This document shows positions 1-8,061 of a stretch of DNA of 64,000 nucleotides, piece by piece. Position 1 is the stretch's first letter, and each line of letters opens with the position of its first letter. The DNA comes from Streptomyces sp. B93 (GTDB lineage Bacteria > Actinomycetota > Actinomycetes > Streptomycetales > Streptomycetaceae): NCBI RefSeq assembly GCF_018070565.1, contig NZ_JAGPXL010000009.1, forward strand, positions 1 through 64,000, read 5' to 3'. The translations under genes were made by a program, and so were the position numbers. Below the pieces are notes generated by a model. The model did no database searches, was not told the origin of the DNA, and was given only the letters and a program-made list of their open reading frames with translations.

Positions 1-1006
1 GTGTGGGGGTGCGGGAGGGGGTCGGGGGCTTGGGGCCGGTCGGGGTGGGGTCGGGGCCGATGACGATGCCGCCGCCGTCCTTGCCGCCGTCGCCACCGTT
101 ACCGCCGTTGCCGTCGCCCTCGTCTACCGGCTTGGTCGCCGGGGTGTCTCCCCCGGCGCCGGGGGACCGCGGGATGACGCCCTCGCCGTCGGGCACCGGG
201 TGCACACCACTGCGGTAGAAGTCCAGCCAGTGGCGGACCAGCCGGAGATAGGAGTGCGAGTGGTTGTAGCTGAGGATGGCGCGGTCCAGGTCCGCCGCGC
301 GGTTCAGGTCGCGGTCGCCCGCGCACAGGTAGTGTCCGGCGGCCAGGGCGGCGTCGAAGATGTTGTTGGGGTCGGCGCGGCCGTCGCCGTTGCCGTCGGT
401 GCCCCAGCGGGCCCAGGTGGAGGGCAGGAACTGCATCGGGCCCACCGCCCGGTCGTACACCGTGTCACCGTCGTGGACGCCTCCGTCGGTGTCGAGGATC
501 AGCGCGAAGCCGTTGCCGTCGAGGGCGGGGCCGGTGATCCGGCCCAGGGTGGTGCCGTGCCGGTCGACCGCGCCGCCGCGCGCCTGGCCGGACTCCACCT
601 TGCCGATCGCGGCGAGCAGTTCCCAGGGCAGCGCGCAGCCCGGGTCGGTACGGGCGACGGACCTCTCGGCCGCGCGGTAGGCGCGCAGCACGGTTCCGGG
701 GATGCCGGACTCGGCCCGGATGCGCTCGGCCTGCGGGGGGCGGGGTGGCAGGTCCGGGGTGACCAGGGGCGGGAGTTCGGTGTGGTACGAGGCGTCGCCG
801 GGCGGGTCGAGTTCGGCGTACGGGACGTCCGGGGCCGGGGTGGCGGCGCGGGTGTCGTCGTCGGCCGCCGGTAAGCCGTGCTCCGGGCCGGGCAGGCCCG
901 GGGCCTGGGACGCGGTGAGGGCGGCGACCGCGGCCACGGCGACGGCGGTGGTCCGCAGACCCTGCCGGGTACGGGCGCGCGGACGTCGGGCGCGGGGTAC
1001 GGGCAT
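1..1006 (-). CDS. Secreted lytic transglycosylase, 3' end cut by window start
   Basis: Reads from ATG 1006 towards base 1 with no stop, so the C-terminus lies outside the window. The N-terminus is basic, then a hydrophobic alanine-rich segment (about residues 20-34) that looks like a signal peptide. The middle carries lytic murein transglycosylase features: ALPWELLAAIGKVESG with the presumed catalytic Glu, then AVGPMQFLPSTW and a GHYLCAGDRDL stretch, as in secreted actinobacterial MltB-like/SLT enzymes. A Gly/Asp- then Pro/Thr-rich tail follows, typical of a wall-spanning linker. It is the last visible gene of the mce operon, 42 bases after the Mce-associated genes, so it may open peptidoglycan locally for the lipid-transfer machine (inference). 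Codon 45 is a rare TTA (bases 872-874), suggesting bldA-dependent translation. Confidence 0.85.
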   Translation of the reverse strand, partial: MPVPRARRPRARTRQGLRTTAVAVAAVAALTASQAPGLPGPEHGLPAADDDTRAATPAPDVPYAELDPPGDASYHTELPPLVTPDLPPRPPQAERIRAESGIPGTVLRAYRAAERSVARTDPGCALPWELLAAIGKVESGQARGGAVDRHGTTLGRITGPALDGNGFALILDTDGGVHDGDTVYDRAVGPMQFLPSTWARWGTDGNGDGRADPNNIFDAALAAGHYLCAGDRDLNRAADLDRAILSYNHSHSYLRLVRHWLDFYRSGVHPVPDGEGVIPRSPGAGGDTPATKPVDEGDGNGGNGGDGGKDGGGIVIGPDPTPTGPKPPTPSRTPT

Positions 1007-1048
1007 GGCTGGTCACATCCCTGGGGGCGGAGGGGGCGGGGTCGGTTG

Positions 1049-1729
1049 TCAGCGGCCGAAGGTGTCGATGCCGGAGACCAGCCAGCGGCCGTCGCGTCGT
1101 ACGACGTCCACGGCGAGCATCGCCCCGGCGTACGTTCCCTCGTCGGCGGTGTCGGTGGTCTTCGTCCCGGCGGTGCTGACGCTGCTCTGGTCGGCGAAGA
1201 CCAGCACGCGGGCCCGGTCGCCGTCGATGCGTTCGACCGCGCTCTCCGTGACCGTGGTGGTGATCACCGCCTTCTGCTCCTGCGCACCGGCGCGGACGTC
1301 GGCGAGGAGTGTGCGGTGCTGTTCGACGGCCCTGCCGGTCAGCAGCTGCGCGGCGGCCTTCTCGAAGGCGGCGGGGTCGGCGTGGTCGTAGGAGAAGAGC
1401 GCGGCTACGGCCTTGGCGGTCTGGCCCTTGATCTCGCTGGTGCGGGCGATGTCGGTGAGGGCGGTGTTGCGGGCGGCCGGGTCGTCGCGCAGGGCGTCGG
1501 CGCGGGCGTGCGCCCAGCCCGCGAAGCCGCCGAGGAGGAGGATGAGCAGGCAGAGCAGCGCCGCCGGCAGGGGGCGGCGCGCGGGCGGCGCCTGGCGGAG
1601 TGCCGTCTCGACGGGGGCGGGGCGGCGGACCGTGCGGTCGGCACGGCGGGGCGGCGGCTGGGTGCGGGTGGTCTCGCGGGCCTGGCGGCGGCGTCGGCTG
1701 TTGATGTGGTGACGGGTGGTCGTCGGCAT
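1049..1729 (-). CDS. Mce-associated membrane protein (long type)
   Basis: 226 residues from ATG 1729. An open frame continues upstream, but this ATG sits just behind a GAGAGG-type ribosome site. A basic, disordered cytoplasmic N-terminus (about 1-55) is followed by one membrane segment (about 58-75, LPAALLCLLILLLGGFAG) and an extracytoplasmic domain of about 150 residues ending in GRWLVSGIDTFGR. That architecture matches the Mce-associated (MAS) proteins encoded downstream of mceF in actinobacteria, whose outer domain resembles an NTF2-like fold. It looks paralogous to the protein at 2319-3038: both have the A/E-N-x-ALTD motif and the (A/L)R(V/L)LVF(A/L)DQ strand. Its exact role is not established; MAS proteins are thought to stabilise the Mce complex. 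Confidence 0.8.
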   Translation of the reverse strand: MPTTTRHHINSRRRRQARETTRTQPPPRRADRTVRRPAPVETALRQAPPARRPLPAALLCLLILLLGGFAGWAHARADALRDDPAARNTALTDIARTSEIKGQTAKAVAALFSYDHADPAAFEKAAAQLLTGRAVEQHRTLLADVRAGAQEQKAVITTTVTESAVERIDGDRARVLVFADQSSVSTAGTKTTDTADEGTYAGAMLAVDVVRRDGRWLVSGIDTFGR

Positions 1730-1758
1730 GGTGTCTGTCGTCCTCTCGTGCCGCCGGG

Positions 1759-2292
1759 TCAGCCGGCCGGGGTGCCGCCGACGGGGGCCTGCCCCAGGGC
1801 GCTGAGCTTCCATCGGCCGTCCGTGCGGGTGAGTTCGCCGAGCAGTCGGCTGTCCTTGTCGGTGCTCGCCTCGCCGGGCGTCCGCACCGTCACCCGCAGC
1901 GCGACGAGCACCCGGGCGCGGCCCGCCCGGTCGTCGAGTTCGGTGACGGCGCCGGACAGCACCTTGGCCGTGGTGACCGTCTTCGCCTCCTTCACCTGCG
2001 CCGCGAACTCGGTCCGCCCGTCGACCAGTTGGTCGTGGAGTTCACCGGTCGTGGAGGACTCCCACAGGTCCAGGCCGCGGTCGAGGTCGCGGTGGTCGAG
2101 GGTGTTGAGGTTCTGGACGGCCTGTTCCCCGGCCGCCAGCGCCCGGTCGCGCTGTTCGGCGTACGCCGCGGAGTCGTCGTGGGCCGCGTCGTACCAGCTC
2201 CAGCCCGCCCAGGCGGCGAAGCCGCCCGCGACGAGGGTGAGCGCGAGGGCGATGGCCGTCACCGCGCGTGTGGTGAGCCGCATGGGGCGCAT
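1759..2292 (-). CDS. Mce-associated membrane protein (short type)
   Basis: 177 residues from ATG 2292. The start was chosen because AGGAGAG lies 8 bases upstream; a second ATG nine bases inside is possible. The very short cytoplasmic N-terminus runs straight into a membrane segment (about 8-27), followed by WYDAAHDDSAAYAEQRDRAL and an extracytoplasmic domain ending in DGRWKLSALGQAP. It pairs with the short-type protein at 3035-3553: both have a D-x-A-Y-x3-RD-x-AL-A-x-G helix, a central LDxR(D/S) stretch, a TELDDRAGRARVLVAL-type strand and a W-K-hydrophobic-AL ending. It is likely a periplasm-facing accessory of the Mce transporter. The spacing to both neighbours is under 30 bases, so it is in the operon. 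Confidence 0.8.
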   Translation of the reverse strand: MRPMRLTTRAVTAIALALTLVAGGFAAWAGWSWYDAAHDDSAAYAEQRDRALAAGEQAVQNLNTLDHRDLDRGLDLWESSTTGELHDQLVDGRTEFAAQVKEAKTVTTAKVLSGAVTELDDRAGRARVLVALRVTVRTPGEASTDKDSRLLGELTRTDGRWKLSALGQAPVGGTPAG

Positions 2293-2318
2293 GGGGTGCT
2301 CTCCTGTCCCGGGCACGG

Positions 2319-3038
2319 TCAGCGGGCCCTGATGTCGACGATGCGCCACTGGTCCCGCTCCCACCGCGCGGTGACCGTGAGCTGGGCCGCGACGGAGGTG
2401 GGGCGGTCGGTGCCGCGGCGGGAGATCTGGTCGAGGAAGACGAGCAGCCGGGCCTGGTCGCCGTCGAGTTCGAGTACGCCCGTGCGGACGGGCTGCGTGC
2501 TCAGGGTGACGCCCTGCTGGGTGATGTCCTCACGGATGCGGTCGATCAGTTCGGCGTACTGCCGGGCCGCCTTCCCGGCGAGCACGGCGTCCGCCGAGCG
2601 CTCGGTCGCCGCGAGGCCCTCCGGGGTGTACGAGAAGATCCGCGCGAGGGCGTTGCCGACGTCCCCGGCGACCTTGGTGGTCGCCTCCGCGTCGGTCAGC
2701 GCCCGGTTCTCGGCGGAGGGGTCCGAGCGCAGGCCGTGGGCGGCGTACAGGAAACCGGAGCCGGTGAGGAGGAGGGCGGTGCAGACCAGGGCGGTGAGGG
2801 TGTGGCGTAGCCAGGGGCGGGGGGTGGTGGTACCTGCCCCGTCGGCAGGGTCGGGGGGGAGCGGGTCCTCGTCGGCCGGGCTCACGGCTTGGGCGTCCTC
2901 GGTGGACTGCCCGTCCGGCGCGTCCGGTGCGTCTGGCGCGTCCCGTGCGTCGGGTGCGTCGGGTGCGTCCGGCTCATCGGGTGCGTCCGGTGCGTCCACC
3001 GCGTCCCGCAGCCGCATTCTCAGCGACAGCCGTGTCAT
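2319..3038 (-). CDS. Mce-associated membrane protein with DAP-repeat N-terminus (long type)
   Basis: 239 residues from an ATG that overlaps the preceding stop (ATGA, 3035-3038). The cytoplasmic N-terminus (about 1-75) is dominated by an acidic, proline-rich DAP tripeptide repeat coded by a 9-base tandem repeat. One membrane segment follows (about 82-100, LTALVCTALLLTGSGFLY), then an outer domain ending in WERDQWRIVDIRAR. The outer domain aligns by eye with the 1049-1729 protein (ENRALTD; DQARLLVFLDQIS). It is a MAS-type protein co-translated with the rest of the mce operon. The repeat makes the cytoplasmic tail prone to length variation between strains. Confidence 0.8.
   Translation of the reverse strand: MTRLSLRMRLRDAVDAPDAPDEPDAPDAPDARDAPDAPDAPDGQSTEDAQAVSPADEDPLPPDPADGAGTTTPRPWLRHTLTALVCTALLLTGSGFLYAAHGLRSDPSAENRALTDAEATTKVAGDVGNALARIFSYTPEGLAATERSADAVLAGKAARQYAELIDRIREDITQQGVTLSTQPVRTGVLELDGDQARLLVFLDQISRRGTDRPTSVAAQLTVTARWERDQWRIVDIRAR
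2912..3004 (-). repeat. 9-base tandem repeat coding Asp-Ala-Pro triplets
   Basis: About nine imperfect copies of a 9-base unit (consensus GCGTCCGGT on the plus strand) lie inside the Mce-associated gene at 2319-3038. They encode a DAP/DEP/DAR tripeptide run in its cytoplasmic tail. The unit is a multiple of three, so slippage would change tail length without a frameshift. Confidence 0.8.
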
Positions 3039-3553
3039 TCGTCCTCGCCCCCTTCCACCGCCCGCGCCAGCGGTACCGCGCTCAGCGCCTTCACCTTCCA
3101 GTCGCCCCCGGAGGTGCGGGCGAGGACGGCCTCCAGGCGTTTGCGGTCCGTGGTCGGGGACTTGGCGCCGGGGCGGGTGACCTCCACCCGGACCGTCGCG
3201 ATGAGCTTGGCGGTGCCCGCGCGTTCGTCGAGCGCGGTGACGGCCGCCTCGGTGACGACGCCGCGGGCGGAGGCGCCCGCCTTGGCCTCGGTGCGGCCCA
3301 GTTCGTCGCGCAGGGGGCCGGTCGCGGCGGCGCGCCAGGCGCGGATGCCCGCCTGGGCGGACTGCCGGGACGAGGCGTCGAGGGTGTGGAGGACGGCGAG
3401 GTGGGCGCGCCCGTCGGCGAGGGCGTCGTCACGGGCGCGGCCGTAGGCGAGGGCATCGTCGGCGCGGGCCTGGGCGTAGGTCCAGGCGCCGGTGCCGCAG
3501 AAGCCGAGCGCGAGGGTGAGGGCGGCGGTGGTGAGCAGGCGGGTGCGGTTCAT
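3035..3553 (-). CDS. Mce-associated membrane protein (short type)
   Basis: 172 residues from an ATG overlapping the mceF stop (ATGA, 3550-3553). A few residues precede a membrane or signal segment (about 6-27, TTAALTLALGFCGTGAWTYA). The outer domain ends in GGDWKVKALSAVPLARAVEG. It is the first of four Mce-associated genes and is paralogous to 1759-2292 (ARDDALADG helix; LDASSRQ; ALDERAGTAKLIATV). The overlapping stop and start imply translational coupling to mceF, so it should be made in proportion to the MCE proteins. Its function is inferred from position and architecture only. Confidence 0.8.
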   Translation of the reverse strand: MNRTRLLTTAALTLALGFCGTGAWTYAQARADDALAYGRARDDALADGRAHLAVLHTLDASSRQSAQAGIRAWRAAATGPLRDELGRTEAKAGASARGVVTEAAVTALDERAGTAKLIATVRVEVTRPGAKSPTTDRKRLEAVLARTSGGDWKVKALSAVPLARAVEGGEDE

Positions 3554-4869
3554 CGGGGGTCCTCCGGGGATCGGGAGTCCTCCGGGGATCGGGGGTCCTC
3601 CGGTGCCGGGTAGAGGAGGTCCGCGAGGGTGGGCGGCCGGGTGCTGTCGCCGGTGTCCGGGAGGGCCAGCGCGCCCGGCAGTCGGGTGGCCTCGGGACCG
3701 CCGCCGGAGGTCGCGCTGCCGGACGGCAGGGAGCCGGGCCTGGCGGGTTCGGGGACCGGACCGCCGCGGGGGGCGTGCGCGGAACCCCGTACGTTGACGC
3801 CGCTGGCGGCCGGTGCGGTGCAGGCGGCGCCGGTGTTGAGGGCGGGGGTGGTGCCGAGGTCGAGGCCGTTGCGGTAGCGGGTGGCCTCGTAGCCGCTGGT
3901 GCAGGGCAGCGGGTCGAAGAAGGTGACGGCGAGGCCCAGGTTGAGCTTGCCGCCGTCGACGGCGGTGGCTCCGGCGGAGATGGCCGCGGGGTAGGTGACG
4001 AGGAGTTCCTCCAGGCCGCGTTGGCGGGTGACGGCGACCTCGGAGGTGGTGAGCAGGTTGGCGAGGACGACGCCGAGGCTGGGGTCGACGTCCCGCAGCA
4101 GGCCGCTGATCTGGGTGGCGGCGTCGGGGGCGACGGTGAGCAGGCGGCGCAGGTCGGCGTCGGAGCCCTTGAGGGTGCGGGCGAGTTCCTCGGCTCCGTC
4201 GGCGAAGCCGCGGATGGCGTCGGCCTCCTCGGCCTGGGTGCGCAGCACGGTCTCGCCGTCGGTGAGGAGGCGGGTGGTGGCGGGCAGCGCCCGGTCGGCC
4301 GCGGCGACGAAGTCGCTGCCGCTGTCGAGGAGCACCTGGAGGTCGTCGCCGTGGCCCTCGAAGGCCTTGCCGAGTTCGTCGACGACGGTGCGCAGGTCTT
4401 CCAGGGGCACGGACTTGCTGAGGTTGTCGACGCTGGTGAGGACGTCGGTGACGGGGGCGGGGACCTCGGTGTCGGGTTGTTCGATGCGGGAGCCGTCGGT
4501 GAGGTAGGGGCCGTCGTCGCCGTGCGGGCGCAGGTCGATGTACTGCTCGCCGACGGCGGAGAGCCCGGCGACCACGGCCTGGGTGTCGGCGGGGATGCGC
4601 GGGGCGGACTTCTTGATGCGCAGTTCGGCGACGACGCCGGCCTCGGTGAGGTCGATGGGTCCGACGCGGCCGACGGAGACGCCCCGGTAGGTGACGTCGG
4701 AGTGGGTGAACAGGCCGCCCGTGGTGGGGAGTTCGACGCGGACGGTGTAGTGGTCGGAGATGCCGACGTGGCGGCCGAGGTCGGCGTAGCGGATGCCGAC
4801 GAAGCCGAGGACGAGGACGGCGATCACGAGGAAGGCGAGGTTCTTCAGACGGATGGCGAGGGTGATCAT
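3550..4869 (-). CDS. mceF: MCE-domain protein, sixth in operon (MceF position)
   Basis: 439 residues. An N-terminal membrane anchor (about 8-27, KNLAFLVIAVLVLGFVGIRY) precedes an MlaD/MCE domain (about 40-115) with the hallmark SDVTYRGVSVGRVGPIDL and GEQYIDL strands. A long alpha-helical needle region follows (about 130-300). The C-terminus is a proline-rich tail ending in three near-identical PED(P/S)RS units encoded by an 18-base repeat at about 3550-3601. MCE proteins form hexameric, tube-like assemblies that conduct lipids across the envelope, powered by YrbE/ATPase. It is the last of six MCE genes, with 4-base overlaps on both sides. In mycobacterial mce operons this position is MceF. 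Confidence 0.92.
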   Translation of the reverse strand: MITLAIRLKNLAFLVIAVLVLGFVGIRYADLGRHVGISDHYTVRVELPTTGGLFTHSDVTYRGVSVGRVGPIDLTEAGVVAELRIKKSAPRIPADTQAVVAGLSAVGEQYIDLRPHGDDGPYLTDGSRIEQPDTEVPAPVTDVLTSVDNLSKSVPLEDLRTVVDELGKAFEGHGDDLQVLLDSGSDFVAAADRALPATTRLLTDGETVLRTQAEEADAIRGFADGAEELARTLKGSDADLRRLLTVAPDAATQISGLLRDVDPSLGVVLANLLTTSEVAVTRQRGLEELLVTYPAAISAGATAVDGGKLNLGLAVTFFDPLPCTSGYEATRYRNGLDLGTTPALNTGAACTAPAASGVNVRGSAHAPRGGPVPEPARPGSLPSGSATSGGGPEATRLPGALALPDTGDSTRPPTLADLLYPAPEDPRSPEDSRSPEDPR

Positions 4870-6020
4870 TCCGTGTTCCCTCCGGCCGTGGTCGTGGTCG
4901 TGGACGGCAGCGGCAGGGGCGCCGACTTCGAGTCCGCCTTCGTCGTCGCGTCGGTGGGCGTGCCGGACGGCACCAGCGGTGGGATGACCTGGGTGCCGGG
5001 GGCGGCGGTGAGGTCGAGGTACACGTTGAGGTAGTCGCCCTTGACCCCGCGCAGCACCTCGTCGGTGAACGGGTAGGTCAACAGCACTTCCAGGGAGTCG
5101 GGGAGATCGGTTCCGGCGTCCGCGAGGGCCCGCAGGGTGGGGGCGATGGCCTTGAGGTCGGCGATCATGTCGTCCTTGCTCGCGTCGACGGTGGAGACGG
5201 CGACGCCGGACAGGGTGTCCAGGGAGCGCAGCATGGTGAGCAGTGAACCGCGCTGTTCGTGGAGGGTCTTCAGGCCGGGGGTGAGGCCGGTGAGGACGGT
5301 GTGCACGTCGTCCTTGCGTCCGGCGAGGGTGGCGGAGAGCCGGTTGACGCCGTCGAGGGCGTCGGTGATGTCGCCGCGGTGCTCGTCGAGGTCGGAGACG
5401 AGTTCCTCGACCCGCCTGAGCATCGAGCGGACCTCGGGTTCCCGGCCGCCGAGGGCGGTGTTGAGTTCCCGGGTGATGGTCTTGAGCTGGTTGACGCCGC
5501 CGCCGTTGAGCAGCAGGGACAGCGCGCCGAAGACCTCCTCGACCTCGGTGTTGCGGTTGGTGCGGGAGCGCGGGATGACGTCGCCGTCGCCGAGTGGTCC
5601 GGCGGTGGTCGTCTTGGCGGGGGCGACCAGCTGGACGTACTTCTCGCCGAGCAGGCTGGACTGTTCCAGCCTGGCCCCGGAGTCGGCGGGGAGGACGACG
5701 TCGCCGTTGACCTGGACGGTGACGCGGGCGGTCCAGTCGTCGCCGAGGTCGATGCCGGTGACCCGGCCGACGGCGACGTCGTTGACCTTGACCGCGGCGT
5801 GCGGGACGAGGCTGAGGGCGTCGTCGAGTTCCACGGTGACGGTGTACGGGTTCCGCCCGAGGTCGGCGCCGCCGGGCAGCGGCAGGTCCTCGATGCCGTC
5901 GAAGCGGGGGACGCCGGCGGCGAACGCGCCGACGGCGAGGGCGAAGCCGAGGACGAGGGCGAGCAGTCCGCCGAGCCCGGCGCCGGTGGTCAGCGCCCCG
6001 CGTCTGAGCAGGTCTCTCAC
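4866..6020 (-). CDS. mceE: MCE-domain protein, fifth in operon (MceE position)
   Basis: 384 residues from GTG 6020, chosen because it overlaps the mceD stop as GTGA. A longer open frame upstream is out of phase with any plausible MCE N-terminus. Membrane anchor at about 12-36 ([20 protein letters not shown]), MCE domain at about 52-130 ([37 protein letters not shown]), then a long helical region. Mycobacterial MceE proteins are usually lipoproteins, but no Cys follows this hydrophobic segment, so it looks like a plain membrane anchor. The C-terminus ends in a Pro/Thr-rich tail. Translationally coupled on both sides. Confidence 0.9.
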   Translation of the reverse strand: MRDLLRRGALTTGAGLGGLLALVLGFALAVGAFAAGVPRFDGIEDLPLPGGADLGRNPYTVTVELDDALSLVPHAAVKVNDVAVGRVTGIDLGDDWTARVTVQVNGDVVLPADSGARLEQSSLLGEKYVQLVAPAKTTTAGPLGDGDVIPRSRTNRNTEVEEVFGALSLLLNGGGVNQLKTITRELNTALGGREPEVRSMLRRVEELVSDLDEHRGDITDALDGVNRLSATLAGRKDDVHTVLTGLTPGLKTLHEQRGSLLTMLRSLDTLSGVAVSTVDASKDDMIADLKAIAPTLRALADAGTDLPDSLEVLLTYPFTDEVLRGVKGDYLNVYLDLTAAPGTQVIPPLVPSGTPTDATTKADSKSAPLPLPSTTTTTAGGNTE

Positions 6021-7036
6021 CGCTGTCCCTCCCCCGTGGTCGCGCCGTCCCCGGCGACCGGCAGCGGCAGCAGGGGGCCGCCCATGCTCAGTTCGTTGAG
6101 GTTGGTGCGGCCGTCGATCCGGCCGGTGCCGGGGTCGTAGGCGCCGACGAGGTTGCCGGCGGCCAGGGGAGCCACGTCGAGGGCCTCGGCGAGGGAGGCG
6201 CGCTGGTCGACGAGGGTGCGGGTGATGGGCACGAGCCGTTCGACGTTGTCCTTGAGTTCGCCCCGGTTGTCCTGGATGAAGGTCTTCACCTGGCCAAGGG
6301 CGGTCCCGAGTTCGTCGAGGGCGCCCGCGAGGTCGTCCTTGTTGTCGGCGAAGAAGGAGACGACGGTGTCGAGGCGTTCCTGCGCGGTGCGTACGTCGGT
6401 GTCCTTGTCCTTGAGCATGGTGGTGAAGGCCTGGAGCTGGGCGAGGGTGGTGAACAGGTCGTCGCTGGAGCCGTCGAGGGTCCGGGCGGCCTTGCCGAAC
6501 TGTTCGACGCTGTCGCCGATGGCCTCGCCGTTGCCGTCGAGGTTGGCGGCGCCGGTGCTGAGCAGGTCGGACAGGGCGCCGGTGGAGTTGGCGCCGTCGG
6601 GGCCGAGGGCCTGGCTGAGGTCGGTGAGGGAGGCGTAGAGCTGGTCGATCTCGACGGGGGTGCGGTTGCGGGCGGCGGGCAGCACGGCACCGTCGGCGAG
6701 GGTGGGCCCGGAGCGGTGGGCGGGGGTGAGCTGGACGAACCGGTCGGCGACGACGCTGGGCGCGACGATCACGGCCCGCGCGCCCTTGGGGACCTGGACG
6801 CCGTCGTCGAGTCGCAGGCCGACCCTCACGCGGGTGCCCTGCGGCCGTACGGAGGTCACCTCGCCGACGCGGACACCGAGGATGCGCAGGTCGGAGCCCG
6901 CGTAGATGCCGACGGCGCGGTCGAAGTAGGCGGTCAGGCGGGTGCCTTGGTCGTCGAGGGCACGGACCGCGGCCAGTCCGGCGGCGACCACGGCGAGGGC
7001 GATCACGGCCGCGAGGAGTCTGCCGCGCCTGGTCAT
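6017..7036 (-). CDS. mceD: MCE-domain protein, fourth in operon (MceD position)
   Basis: 339 residues from ATG 7036, the ATG that overlaps the mceC stop (ATGA); upstream in-frame codons lie inside mceC. Membrane segment at about 6-24 ([19 protein letters not shown]). The MCE domain (about 34-115) has [19 protein letters not shown] and [10 protein letters not shown] helical needle region runs to about 300, and the C-terminus is [16 protein letters not shown]. It is predicted to be one ring subunit of the Mce lipid-transport hexamer anchored in the cytoplasmic membrane. Confidence 0.92.
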   Translation of the reverse strand: MTRRGRLLAAVIALAVVAAGLAAVRALDDQGTRLTAYFDRAVGIYAGSDLRILGVRVGEVTSVRPQGTRVRVGLRLDDGVQVPKGARAVIVAPSVVADRFVQLTPAHRSGPTLADGAVLPAARNRTPVEIDQLYASLTDLSQALGPDGANSTGALSDLLSTGAANLDGNGEAIGDSVEQFGKAARTLDGSSDDLFTTLAQLQAFTTMLKDKDTDVRTAQERLDTVVSFFADNKDDLAGALDELGTALGQVKTFIQDNRGELKDNVERLVPITRTLVDQRASLAEALDVAPLAAGNLVGAYDPGTGRIDGRTNLNELSMGGPLLPLPVAGDGATTGEGQR

Positions 7037-8061
7037 CGGGCACCTCCCGGCGCTTGCTTGGGCGGTATGCATCCGCTCTCCGGTTGGGACCCGGCGGGCA
7101 GGTAGTTCCGGGGCACGACCCCGCACAGGTAGCTGTCGAACCAGTGGCCGTTGCCGAGGGTGTTGCCGACCAGGCGGTAGTAGGGACCGGCGAGGGCGAG
7201 GGTGCGGTCGAGCTGCCGGGTGTTCTTCTGGAGCACCTTGGTGACCCGGCCGAGCGCCTTGAGGGTGGGTTTGAGCTGTTTGTCGTTGTCGGCGACCAGG
7301 CCGCTGAGTTCGGTGCCGAGGTCGCGGCTGCCCTCCAGCAGGGCGTTGATGGCGTCGCGGCGGTCCTGGAGTTCACCGAGCAGGGAGCCGCCGTCCTCGA
7401 TGAGGGTCTCGAAGCTGGACTTGCGTTCCTGAAGGGTCCGGGTGAACTGGTTGCTGCCCTTGAGCAGCCGGGACAGCTCCTGGTCCCGCTTGGAGACGGA
7501 CTTGGACAGGTCGGACAGTCCGGTGGCGGCCTTGCGGACGTGCGGGGGCGAGTCCTCGAAGGTCTCGGAGATGGTCCGGAAGCTCTCCGCGAGCTGCCGG
7601 GTGTCGATGGCGTCGACGGTTCCGCTGAGGTCCTGGAACGCCTGGGTGACGTCGTACGGCGAGGTGGTGCGGGCGAGCGGGATGCGGCGGCCGGGGTCCT
7701 GGCGGGCGGCGCCGAGCGGGTCGAGGGCGAGGTACTTGTCGCCGAGGAGGGTCTTGATGGCGATGGCGGCGGTGGTCCGGTCGCCGATCCAGGCGTCCTC
7801 GACCTCGAAGGTGACCTTGACCCGGTCGCCGTCGAGGGCGACGCCGGTCACCTCGCCGACCTTGACCCCGGCGACGCGCACCTCGTCGCCGTCGTCGAGT
7901 CCGGCGGCCTCGGAGAAGTCGGCGGTGTAGGTGGTGCCGCCGTCGATCAGAGGCAGCCGTTCGGCGTTGTAGGCGGCGACGGTGAGGAACGCCAGCAGGA
8001 GCAGGCCGACGACGGCGACGCCGACCGGGTTGCGCTCGCGGACGGGTTTCAGGCGTCTCAT
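7033..8061 (-). CDS. mceC: MCE-domain protein, third in operon (MceC position)
   Basis: 342 residues from ATG 8061, which overlaps the mceB stop as ATGA; a GTG nine bases further upstream is also in frame. Membrane anchor at about 12-32 ([20 protein letters not shown]), MCE domain at about 38-120 ([30 protein letters not shown]), then a long helical region. Near the C-terminus is [19 protein letters not shown], a Cys-containing segment that recurs in MceB/MceC-type proteins. The protein ends with a second Cys ([11 protein letters not shown]), so a C-terminal disulfide is plausible. Confidence 0.92.
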   Translation of the reverse strand: MRRLKPVRERNPVGVAVVGLLLLAFLTVAAYNAERLPLIDGGTTYTADFSEAAGLDDGDEVRVAGVKVGEVTGVALDGDRVKVTFEVEDAWIGDRTTAAIAIKTLLGDKYLALDPLGAARQDPGRRIPLARTTSPYDVTQAFQDLSGTVDAIDTRQLAESFRTISETFEDSPPHVRKAATGLSDLSKSVSKRDQELSRLLKGSNQFTRTLQERKSSFETLIEDGGSLLGELQDRRDAINALLEGSRDLGTELSGLVADNDKQLKPTLKALGRVTKVLQKNTRQLDRTLALAGPYYRLVGNTLGNGHWFDSYLCGVVPRNYLPAGSQPESGCIPPKQAPGGAR

